Source of the DNA: QNYZ01 sp964577615
GTDB taxonomy: Bacteria > Desulfobacterota > Desulfobacteria > Desulfobacterales > QNYZ01
Assembly (NCBI GenBank): GCA_964577615.1
Contig: CAZNZW010000011.1
Coordinates: 1 to 58,844 of the forward strand
DNA: 58,844 nt
Reading direction: 5' to 3'
This document shows, piece by piece, positions 35,601-42,886 of the stretch. A program made the translations under genes and the position numbers. The first letter of the stretch is position 1. Every line of letters begins with the position of its first letter. Below the pieces are notes generated by a model. The model worked only from the letters and a program-made list of their open reading frames with translations. It did not search any database and was not told the DNA's origin.

Positions 35601-38600
35601 CACACCGACCCATGCCATATTCCCGGCCCGCCCGGCTCGCCGATCCACCACCGACCCGGTACTGAGCGATACGGCGGAGATTATCCGTGAAGGACTCCGG
35701 TCCATGCGGGAAATCCAGGCCAGTACGGCCGCGGCCCACGAACTCTTTCTGAAAACCCAGGCCGAGGCCAGCCGCACGCTGCAGGCGCTGATGACCCGGA
35801 CCCGGGGGGTAGCCCGGGAGGCCGGCCTGCTTGCCCCGTCAGCGGCCGAAGATACCCCGCCGATGACCGCGCCGGCTCCCACCGTAACACCGGTATCTCT
35901 CCAACCGGCTGCGACGGCCACACCGCCTTATCCAGATCCGCGGCCGGAAACAACCGCCGCCACCGCTCCGGCACCGGTCCACGACATGCAAGATGATCAA
36001 CCGGGCCTGACGCCAGCACAGACCAGACCCAGTGATGATATCATCGCCGCTCTGTTCGAAGTCATTGCCGAACTCACCGGCTATCCGGCCGACATGCTCA
36101 CCCTCGAAATGGACATTGAGTCCGATCTGGGCATCGATTCCATCAAACGGGTCGAAATCCTCTCCGCCATGGAAGACCGCATGCCCGACCTGCCAGCCAT
36201 TGCCCCGGAGGATATGGGCGAAATCAAGACCCTTGGCCAGATCGTTTCCCATCTGAATACCGATGCGGCCGGAACCGAACCGGATCCGATAGCGGATCGC
36301 CCGGCGGATCCCGGGATGCCACCGGAAGCCGCCCCTGCCGCCAGCTGCGCTGCCGATGCCGTAGCCGCCACTCTCAAGGATGTGGTCAGCGAACTGACCG
36401 GCTATCCGGCCGACATGCTCACCCTCGAGATGGACATCGAATCCGATCTGGGCATCGATTCCATCAAACGGGTCGAAATCCTCTCTGCCATGGAAGACCG
36501 CATGCCCGACCTGCCGGCCATTGCCCCGGAGGATATGGGCGAAATCAAAACGCTGGGACAGATTGTCCGTTTTCTGACGACGGGCAGCGAAAACGCGGCC
36601 AAGCCGGACCGGCCGAAGCCTCCGGAAGCGGCCACTTCCACAACTGATTCCGCCGTCCCTGCCCTGACACGCCGGGTCATTGCCCCGCAGACCGCCGCTT
36701 TTTCCGTTTCCTCGACAGCCGCCATTGCCCCGCCGCATCCAATCCTGATCACCGAGGACGGCAGCGGTCTGGCGCCGGCGCTGGCTGCCGCTTTTGGCAA
36801 ACAAAATATATCGGCCACTCTTATCCCGGCCGGGGCCGCCGCTCTGAAACAGATCAAAGGCCCCATCAGCGGGCTCATTCTGGTTTTTCCAGACGCATCT
36901 TCCAGCGGTGGGGATATCCGGATGGCTTTTCGTCTGGCCCGGGCCGCCGGAAAAGGTCTGTTGTCCGGCGACGGCGATTCACCTCGTTTCTTCAGCGCCG
37001 TTACCCGAATGGACGGGGCTTTTGGTTTTCTTGGTGCCGGCGGCGCTAACCCCCTTCAGGGCGCTCTGGCCGGGCTGGTCAAAACCGCTGCTGCGGAATG
37101 GGCGGACGTCCGATGCCGGGCCATCGATGTGGCGCCGGCCTGGCGGGACCCGGCGGTCATTGCCCGTTCCATTGTCACTGCCCTGACCGATACATCACCG
37201 CAAATACCGGTTGAGATCGGCCTGCACCCGGACCTGCCGGCCAATACGTATTACCGCCTCGACCTTTCGGAAACTGAATGGCCTGTTCTGCCGCCCGGCC
37301 TGTCCGGCGAAGACGTCGTTGTGGTCAGCGGCGGGGCCCGCGGAATTACCGCCGCGGCCGTCATCGCCCTGGCCCGGCGGACCGGGGCGCGGTTTGCCCT
37401 GCTGGGGCGTTCTCCCCAGCCATCACCCCTCCCCCGGTGGCTGCCCGAAAACACCGATCCGGCGACGGTCAAGCGGGCCATTCTGGCCCATGACCCGCCG
37501 GCCGGAAAAAACGGTCAGCCGCCGTCACCGACTGCCGTTGAACTGGCTTTCAAGCGTCACATGGCCAACCGCGACATCCGCCATACCCTGACAGCGCTGG
37601 CCGATATCGGTGTGACTGCCCGCTACTATCCGGTCAATGTTACCCATGCCGGCAGGATCTCCGGCGTGCTGAAAAAAATCCGTGCGGATCTGGGACCGGT
37701 CACAGCCCTGATTCACGGCGCCGGCGTCCTGCGGGACAGCCTCATCGTTGATAAAAAACTCACGGAATTCGATCCGGTCTGGACCACCAAGGTTGACGGG
37801 CTGCGACATCTCCTTGATGCCACCCGCAGCGATGAATTGAAGAATATTGTCCTGTTCTCTTCGGTCAGCGCCCGGTTCGGCAACCCCGGGCAGGCCGACT
37901 ATGCCATGGCCAATGAAGCAATCAACAAACTGGCCCGGGCCGAAGCCATCCGCCGGCCCCGGTGCAATGTGTCGGCCATCAACTGGGGACCATGGGAAAG
38001 CGGGATGGTTTCACCAGCCTTAAAACGACTTTTTGCCCGCCGCGGCGTGGAACTGATTCCTGTCCAGGCCGGCATGGACGCGCTGGTAAAAGAAATGGGC
38101 GCCGGTCCCGGCAGCCCCGTTGAAGTGGTTATCGGCAGTCAGATCCCGGTTTCGGTTGCGCAGCCCCTGTCAGCCTCGACTTCGGCCGCCGATGCTGCCG
38201 AAACAGATCCCCCGTCCGCAGCCATGACGCTTTCCTTCCGGCGGGATGTGGATGTTCACCGGTACCCCGTTTTGAACGCCCACGTCATTGACGGCCACCC
38301 GGTGGTCCCCTTTGCCCTGATGACCGAATGGTTTGCCCATGGCGCTCTGCATGAAAACCCCGGTCTGTTTCTGGCGGGCATTGACGACATGCGGATCTTA
38401 AAGGGCATCCGCCTCAACGGCGGCGCCAAAACCATCCGCCTGATGGCCGGTAAAGCCCGCCGTCATGATAACCGATTTGAAGTCCCGGTGGCACTGCACG
38501 ACGGCGTTCAGCAGGGAACCGACGTGGTTCATTGCCGGGGCCGCGCCATTTTGGCCACCGCGCCGGTAAAACCGCCCGCCTATGACATTCCACCGGAATT

Positions 38601-39108
38601 GACCGCGTCCCCATATCCCCGGAGCGTGGCGGAAGTTTACGAAGAAATATTGTTTCACGGCAAAGAGCTCCACGGGCTGCGCAAAATCCGAAGCCTTACG
38701 GCCGCAGGCATGGTAGCCGATATCCGCACGGCCCCCCGGCCCGACCAGTGGATGACCGAACCGCTGCGCAGCAGCTGGCTGGCCGATCCCCTGGCCCTGG
38801 ACACGGCCTTTCAGATGGCCTCGCTCTGGTGTTATGAGCAGAAAGGCATGGTCTCCCTGCCCAGCTACACCGCCGCCTACCGCCAGTATGCCGAACAGTT
38901 CCCGGCATCGGGTCTGACCGCCGTACTTGAAGTTCGAGCTGTCACTTCCCGTAAAATAACCGGAGATTACACCTTTATCGGACCGGATGGTCGCGTGGTG
39001 GCCCAGTTTTTCGGGTATGAAGCGATGATGGATCCCGCCCTGAATGCGGCTTTTAAAGCCTCCGGCAATGACAATTGTGCATTGGAAAACGATTCGAGCG
39101 CGGCCTGA
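32623..39108 (+). CDS. PfaA-type iterative polyketide/fatty acid synthase (KS-AT-ACP-ACP-KR-DH)
   Basis: Multidomain synthase of 2161 residues. Visible in order: ketosynthase about 10-470 with Cys214 (DAACASS), His349 (EAHGTGT) and His392 (GHTKAAAG); acyltransferase about 587-890 with Ser687 in GHSYGE and AAFHS, the malonyl-type pattern; Ala/Pro-rich linker about 900-1130; two carrier domains with phosphopantetheine serines Ser1173 and Ser1280 in LGIDSIKRV; ketoreductase about 1370-1830 with GGARGITA and Tyr1760; and a C-terminal double hot-dog dehydratase about 1867-2150 with His1887 and Asp2060. ER is provided by the upstream PfaD-like protein. No thioesterase, chain-length factor or phosphopantetheinyl transferase is present. 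The layout equals PfaA with only two ACPs. The product is unknown: a long-chain or secondary lipid is the best guess. Confidence 0.93.
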   Translation: MKKHTPNPVPNTPVAIVGIGCFFPRASGLKGYWRLLLHGTDAITDVPDSHWSIDDYFDADPSAADKIYCTRGGFLSPVDFDPTEFGIPPNNLEATDTSQLLGLIAAKTALEDAGYGDTGRTFNRDRASVILGVTGTQELVIPLGARLDHPKWRRALKSAGIADDKAEEVVQHLSAAYVPWQENSFPGLLGNVVAGRISNRLNLGGTNCVVDAACASSMGAMHLAVLELTTLRSDMVLTGGVDTLNDIFMHMCFGKTRILSPTGDIRPFSARADGTVLGEGVGIVALKRLADAEKDNDRIYAVIRGVGSSSDGRSQSIYAPRKDGQVKAMRMAYQLADINPDTVDLVEAHGTGTRVGDQTEFQSLSEIFPADGQHRNGKNRCALGAVKSMIGHTKAAAGTAGLIKAALALHHKTLPPTLKADDPDPDLHIEDSAFYLNTAVRPWLSRSGHPRRSGVSAFGFGGSNFHMVLEEYQKKKKEIAWDGQIEIVALSTDTARDLSAAISDWVARIDSNLAVEAFASAAARSRIDFNPSAPYRFLFYIDRAAADQKRLKTDLAGMQADLADIESDRFIRTTGSVFFGAGDAPGRLAFVFPGQGSQYVGMGRDLACIFPDALDAFETFNAFFEKDRRLSDFIFPCPAAGKKEQQVQEEALRPTDIAQPAIGAMSLALFRILSYFGISPTATCGHSYGELVALRAAGWLDTDALCRTSIARGRLMADAGTRTEGDPGTMMAVKAPLSDLDTLVADLDSDVILANRNSPRQGVLSGSRPAITAAEKKCKALKFRAIPLPVAAAFHSPLVAAARKPFRRLLTDIDLTPTDTPVFSNTTGQPYPASPDAARDILGNQITRPVDFVSNVENLYAAGVQTFVEVGPKTVLTGLIRQILRKHPHTALAIDASGGKKFGLIDLAAGLCHLAALGYPVRLDRWESPPPETPRSPRMRFPIGGANYKPASRGPSRTAPSTKQPDTPPENVAAENKTPAHLALMDTVMTESPTPTHAIFPARPARRSTTDPVLSDTAEIIREGLRSMREIQASTAAAHELFLKTQAEASRTLQALMTRTRGVAREAGLLAPSAAEDTPPMTAPAPTVTPVSLQPAATATPPYPDPRPETTAATAPAPVHDMQDDQPGLTPAQTRPSDDIIAALFEVIAELTGYPADMLTLEMDIESDLGIDSIKRVEILSAMEDRMPDLPAIAPEDMGEIKTLGQIVSHLNTDAAGTEPDPIADRPADPGMPPEAAPAASCAADAVAATLKDVVSELTGYPADMLTLEMDIESDLGIDSIKRVEILSAMEDRMPDLPAIAPEDMGEIKTLGQIVRFLTTGSENAAKPDRPKPPEAATSTTDSAVPALTRRVIAPQTAAFSVSSTAAIAPPHPILITEDGSGLAPALAAAFGKQNISATLIPAGAAALKQIKGPISGLILVFPDASSSGGDIRMAFRLARAAGKGLLSGDGDSPRFFSAVTRMDGAFGFLGAGGANPLQGALAGLVKTAAAEWADVRCRAIDVAPAWRDPAVIARSIVTALTDTSPQIPVEIGLHPDLPANTYYRLDLSETEWPVLPPGLSGEDVVVVSGGARGITAAAVIALARRTGARFALLGRSPQPSPLPRWLPENTDPATVKRAILAHDPPAGKNGQPPSPTAVELAFKRHMANRDIRHTLTALADIGVTARYYPVNVTHAGRISGVLKKIRADLGPVTALIHGAGVLRDSLIVDKKLTEFDPVWTTKVDGLRHLLDATRSDELKNIVLFSSVSARFGNPGQADYAMANEAINKLARAEAIRRPRCNVSAINWGPWESGMVSPALKRLFARRGVELIPVQAGMDALVKEMGAGPGSPVEVVIGSQIPVSVAQPLSASTSAADAAETDPPSAAMTLSFRRDVDVHRYPVLNAHVIDGHPVVPFALMTEWFAHGALHENPGLFLAGIDDMRILKGIRLNGGAKTIRLMAGKARRHDNRFEVPVALHDGVQQGTDVVHCRGRAILATAPVKPPAYDIPPELTASPYPRSVAEVYEEILFHGKELHGLRKIRSLTAAGMVADIRTAPRPDQWMTEPLRSSWLADPLALDTAFQMASLWCYEQKGMVSLPSYTAAYRQYAEQFPASGLTAVLEVRAVTSRKITGDYTFIGPDGRVVAQFFGYEAMMDPALNAAFKASGNDNCALENDSSAA
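36067..36566 (+). repeat. Tandem near-identical ACP repeats inside the PKS gene
   Basis: Two carrier-domain units with a period of 321 bases (107 codons) are almost identical over about 60 residues (GYPADMLTLEMDIES through GEIKTLGQIV), with mainly synonymous base changes, while the linkers between them differ. This indicates a recent duplication or ongoing gene conversion. Confidence 0.85.
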
Positions 39109-39252
39109 GACTGACCGTTTCTTTGAAAAAGCCACCGGCTACAACACGGAAACGGTTACCGCGCAACCCTGCCACAGAAAAGAGCCTCACGCGTTTGATA
39201 CATCGTGGGGCAACGTCTAGAAGACTTACGGGCGTGTTTCTCAAATCCGGCC

Positions 39253-39280
39253 TTGACAAAGCTTCCGAATGAATTACACT
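39253..39280 (+). promoter_or_regulatory. Promoter upstream of fusA
   Basis: Consensus TTGACA (39253-39258), 16-base spacer and TACACT (39275-39280, four of six). Confidence 0.6.
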
Positions 39281-39298
39281 AGGCGGCCAAGCAGGGTT

Positions 39299-39333
39299 CC
39301 TCATTTGGTGCGCAGCCATTTGAGGTTTTTTTT
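39299..39333 (+). terminator. Hairpin with T-tract: PKS terminator or fusA leader attenuator
   Basis: CCTCATTTGG pairs with CCATTTGAGG (eight pairs and two T-T mismatches) around TGCGCAG, followed by eight T. It can end PKS transcription, but it lies just after the fusA promoter and so also inside the predicted fusA leader. Confidence 0.7.
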
Positions 39334-39405
39334 ATGCACCGGTTGAGCGATCTTTCACAACTGGACAGCCAAAAGGCAACAACGACGATTTAAGGATCAA
39401 CGATT

Positions 39406-41481
39406 ATGGACGAGCGTATTAAAAAGGTAAGAAATATCGGCATCAGCGCCCACATCGATTCGGGCAAGACCACCCTAACCGAACGGATACTGTTTTATAC
39501 CAACCGTATTCACGCCATTCACGATGTGAAGGGAAAAGATGGTGTCGGCGCCACCATGGATGCCATGGAACTGGAAAAGGAACGCGGCATCACCATTGCT
39601 TCGGCGGCCACCTATTGCGAGTGGAAAGGCCATCAGGTCAACATCATCGACACACCCGGCCACGTCGATTTTACCATTGAAGTCGAGCGGTCTCTGCGGG
39701 TACTCGATGGCGCCATTCTGGTCCTCTGTGCCGTGGGCGGGGTTCAGTCCCAGTCAATGACCGTTGATCAGCAGATGAAACGCTATAATGTTCCCAGCAT
39801 TGCCTTTATTAACAAGTGTGACCGCAGCGGCGCCGACCCGGACCGGGTCATTGACCAGTTGAAAAACAAGCTGGGGCATAATGCGGTATCCATGCAGCTG
39901 CCCATTGGCCTGGAAGCCGATTTCGAAGGCATCATCGACCTGATCTCCATGCAGGCCGTTTATTTTGACGGTGACAGCGGTCAGACCCTGCGCGTTGAGG
40001 CCATCCCGGATGCCTATCAGGATACCGCCCAGGCGCATCGGGAGGCGCTGATCGATTCAGCGTCCATGTTTTCCGATGAACTTATGGAAGCCGCCCTCGA
40101 AGAACAGGTCACTGAAGAGCTGCTGATTGCCGCCATCCGCATTGGTACGCTGTCGAGGGAATTGACGCCGGTATTTATCGGTTCGGCCTATAAGAATAAA
40201 GGTGTCCAGCCCCTGCTTGACGCCGTGACCCGATTTCTGCCCTGCCCTGCCGACGTGACCAATGAAGCGCTGGATATGGAAAAAGACGAAGCGGTTGTGA
40301 CGCTTGAATCCGACCCCGATCTTCCCGCCGTGGCACTGGCATTCAAGCTGGAGGACGGCCCCTATGGCCAGTTGACATATATCCGTGTGTATCAGGGCAC
40401 GCTGTCCAAGGGCGCAACCATGGTCAACGTCCGTAACGGAAAAAAGATTAAAATCGGCCGCCTGGCCCGTATGCACGCCGATCAGATGGAAGATATCAAT
40501 AAAATTCCAGCTGGCTACATTGGCGCTCTCTTCGGCGTCGATTGTGCCTCCGGCGACACCTTCGTCTCTCCGGGATTGTCTCTGACCATGACATCCATGT
40601 TTGTCCCCAAACCGGTCATTTCCCTGGCAATCGCACCGAAAGACAACAAGTCACAGATAAACATGTCCAAAGCACTGAACCGGTTCACCAAAGAAGACCC
40701 GACTTTTCGGACCTTTGTCGATGAAGAGACCAAGGAGACCATCATCGAAGGCATGGGCGAGTTGCACCTGGAAGTCTATGTGGAAAGAATGCGCCGTGAA
40801 TACGGTGCCGAAATCACATCCGGCGCCCCCCAGGTATCTTATCGCGAGACCATTACCCGACAGGCTGAATTTAATTATGTTCATAAAAAGCAGACAGGTG
40901 GCGCCGGCCAGTTTGGCCGCGTGGCGGGGTATATGGAACCGACTGCTGACGAGGATTTTATTTTTGAAAACAAGATTACCGGCGGATCCATCCCGACCCA
41001 GTATATCCCGGCCTGTGAGAAAGGATTTAAGGCCTGTATGGAAAAAGGTCCCAAGATGGAATTTCCCGTCACCGGTATCAAGGTGGTGATCAACGACGGC
41101 GCCTCCCATTCCGTGGACTCTTCGGAAATGGCGTTCCAGGCGGCTGCCCGCGGGGCTTTCCTGCAGGCGTATGCCCGTGCGGCGGCCGTCATCCAGGAAC
41201 CCATCATGCGTGTGGTGGTGGAAACGCCCACTGAATTTCAGGGAACGGTCATGGGGTCACTCAATCAGCGCCGGGGAATGATTGTCGGTACCCAGGAGGA
41301 CGGTCCCATGTGTGCCATTGAAGCCCAGATTCCTCTGGCCGAAATGTTTGGATACACAACCGTCCTGCGTTCGCTCACTCAGGGGCAGGCCCAGTTTACC
41401 ATGGAATTCGGCTCCTATCGGCAGGTTCCCCAATCCGTGATGGAAGATCTGGTTAAAAAATACGCGGATAAAGATAAATAA
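39406..41481 (+). CDS. fusA: Elongation factor G, spdEFG1/mitochondrial-type
   Basis: Translocase GTPase of 691 residues. The P-loop is AHIDSGKTT (15-23), switch II DTPGHVDF and the guanine motif NKCD; domains II-V follow, with the SYRETIT and YRQVPQ segments. The details are not those of the common bacterial EF-G I (AHIDAGKTT, GEVHDGAATMDWM) but of mitochondrial EFG1 and the spdEFG1 group of spirochaetes, planctomycetes and deltaproteobacteria: HIDSGKTTLTER, VKGKDGVGATMD and LVLCAVGGVQSQ. In that group EFG1 handles translocation and a separate EFG2 recycles ribosomes. It stands outside a ribosomal protein operon. The ribosome site AAGGA is ten bases before the ATG. Confidence 0.92.
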   Translation: MDERIKKVRNIGISAHIDSGKTTLTERILFYTNRIHAIHDVKGKDGVGATMDAMELEKERGITIASAATYCEWKGHQVNIIDTPGHVDFTIEVERSLRVLDGAILVLCAVGGVQSQSMTVDQQMKRYNVPSIAFINKCDRSGADPDRVIDQLKNKLGHNAVSMQLPIGLEADFEGIIDLISMQAVYFDGDSGQTLRVEAIPDAYQDTAQAHREALIDSASMFSDELMEAALEEQVTEELLIAAIRIGTLSRELTPVFIGSAYKNKGVQPLLDAVTRFLPCPADVTNEALDMEKDEAVVTLESDPDLPAVALAFKLEDGPYGQLTYIRVYQGTLSKGATMVNVRNGKKIKIGRLARMHADQMEDINKIPAGYIGALFGVDCASGDTFVSPGLSLTMTSMFVPKPVISLAIAPKDNKSQINMSKALNRFTKEDPTFRTFVDEETKETIIEGMGELHLEVYVERMRREYGAEITSGAPQVSYRETITRQAEFNYVHKKQTGGAGQFGRVAGYMEPTADEDFIFENKITGGSIPTQYIPACEKGFKACMEKGPKMEFPVTGIKVVINDGASHSVDSSEMAFQAAARGAFLQAYARAAAVIQEPIMRVVVETPTEFQGTVMGSLNQRRGMIVGTQEDGPMCAIEAQIPLAEMFGYTTVLRSLTQGQAQFTMEFGSYRQVPQSVMEDLVKKYADKDK

Positions 41482-41594
41482 CTGGTGGAACAGTCCGCCC
41501 GGGGATGGCAGGCGCCATTTGAGCCAGTCCCTGTCGTGCTGATACCGCACCAGATATAAACAGATAAATATTTACGAAAAAAAGGACAGCGACC

Positions 41595-42290
41595 ATGTTA
41601 AAAAATGATCTGATGCTTAAAAACCCGTTACGACGGCTGGTTGACGAGAAGGAGACGATTCTGGCGGATGGCGATTTCGGCGTCGTGCTGGCACGGGCCG
41701 GTGTCGGAAAAACCGCTTTTATCGTTCAAATCGCTTTAAGCGGTCTGTTGCAGAATAAAAATGTACTCCACATCAGCCTCGACCAGCCGGTTCAGAAGGT
41801 GTCATTATGGTATGAAGAAGTTTTCAGGATGATTGCCGACCCACACGACGCCGCAACCATCCAGCAACTCTGGGAAACCATTTTGACCCACCGCTTCATC
41901 ATGACATTTCAGGTGGATGCCTTCAGCGTGCCGAAGCTGGATGAACGCATTTCGGATTTAACGGAACAGGCGATTTTCTTTCCCCAGGTTGTTTTGATCG
42001 ACGGGTTGTCATTTGCCGATCCGCCGGTGGAAATTATATCGCGTTTAAAGCCTCTGGCCAGCCAGTGGGGCGTTCCGGTATGGTTTACCGCGCGTATCCA
42101 TCGGACTGACACAGCGGCGTCCAGCCAGGCTCAGCCGCCCGAAGAGGTGCTTGATCTTTTCGAAACAGCCATTCAGCTCACCCCCGAGGACAACCGCGTC
42201 AATGTCAGGATCATCAAGGGACCGGAAACAAAACCGGATCATCCAGACCTGATGCTCGACCCCGCAACAATGCTGATTATAGATAACTGA
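41595..42290 (+). CDS. RecA/KaiC-like P-loop ATPase of unknown function
   Basis: A 231-residue protein with Walker A ARAGVGKT (33-40), a following helix, and Walker B VVLIDG (132-137), in the spacing of RecA/DnaB/KaiC-fold ATPases. No second domain, zinc site or membrane segment is seen. The start ATG follows AAGGAC. It is 113 bases after fusA, same strand, and convergent with the bactofilin gene. I do not recognise a characterised family; small single-domain ATPases of this type occur in delta genomes. A role in protein or polymer remodelling would be a guess. Confidence 0.8.
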   Translation: MLKNDLMLKNPLRRLVDEKETILADGDFGVVLARAGVGKTAFIVQIALSGLLQNKNVLHISLDQPVQKVSLWYEEVFRMIADPHDAATIQQLWETILTHRFIMTFQVDAFSVPKLDERISDLTEQAIFFPQVVLIDGLSFADPPVEIISRLKPLASQWGVPVWFTARIHRTDTAASSQAQPPEEVLDLFETAIQLTPEDNRVNVRIIKGPETKPDHPDLMLDPATMLIIDN

Positions 42291-42323
42291 TAGGCATTGG
42301 CGGCCCGATTACCGGGAAAGTGA

Positions 42324-42770
42324 TCAACCGGTCCGGGGGTCTTTTTTTTCAGATGACGGCAATGCCGAAACCGATCGAACGGATCGAGATGCCTTGCCGT
42401 CGGCCGGCCCTTTATCTGAACCTGGCGCCGCGGTTTTGCAATTTCCTTCAAACTGAACGCCTTCTTCAATAACAACCGTAGGCGCGCAGATATCCCCGAA
42501 TAATTTTCCGGGAACCTGGATATCCACCCGCTCATCAGCGACAACCCGGCCTCTGATTTCGCCGCTGCAGACCACCACGGCAACATGGATATCCGCCTCT
42601 ACAATCCCTTCATCGCCGACAATCAGGTGCCCGGATTTGGCATGAACCTCGCCCTTGAAATGACCATCGATTTTAACACTGCCGTCAAATGTCAGTTTGC
42701 CTTCAAAGTGAACCTCCTGGCCGAGAAATGAGTTGATCCGTTGATCAATTTTTGTTTTTTTTCTTCTCAT
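42324..42770 (-). CDS. Bactofilin-family cytoskeletal protein
   Basis: A 148-residue protein with a short basic N-terminus (MRRKKTKIDQRINSFLG), a central DUF583 beta-helix (about 20-115) with repeated G.V/I.AD.H.AV.V.GE..G.V turns, and a low-complexity charged C-tail. Bactofilins form nucleotide-independent filaments that scaffold cell-wall enzymes, stalks or chromosome-organising proteins. It is the next gene after the PilB-like ATPase, 116 bases apart on the same strand. No M23 peptidase, its common partner, is nearby. Confidence 0.9.
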   Translation of the reverse strand: MRRKKTKIDQRINSFLGQEVHFEGKLTFDGSVKIDGHFKGEVHAKSGHLIVGDEGIVEADIHVAVVVCSGEIRGRVVADERVDIQVPGKLFGDICAPTVVIEEGVQFEGNCKTAAPGSDKGPADGKASRSVRSVSALPSSEKKDPRTG

Positions 42771-42886
42771 TTTTTCATCCTCATTATCCGTAAGGTTCTA
42801 CCGAAGGAATAACCTGTGACCTGAATAAAAGACCCGCCGCGCACATGGCATGCGATACCGCCTGTCTAAAAAGATACCACCGGTTA

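Larger units (their letters stand above)
39109..39405. other. Intergenic region between the PKS gene and fusA
   Basis: Nearly 300 bases with no gene. It contains a promoter (39253-39280) and a hairpin with T-tract (39299-39333); the last 15 bases carry the AAGGA ribosome site of fusA. Small frames across it are shadows of no recognisable family. Confidence 0.6.

Noticed and set aside
30949..39108. Full polyunsaturated fatty acid (EPA/DHA-type) synthase
   Set aside because: PfaB and PfaC (chain-length factor and tandem dehydratases) are absent, and only two ACPs are present; naming a PUFA product would go too far.
41595..42290. Circadian KaiC
   Set aside because: Single short domain, no duplicated CI/CII arrangement and no KaiB nearby.
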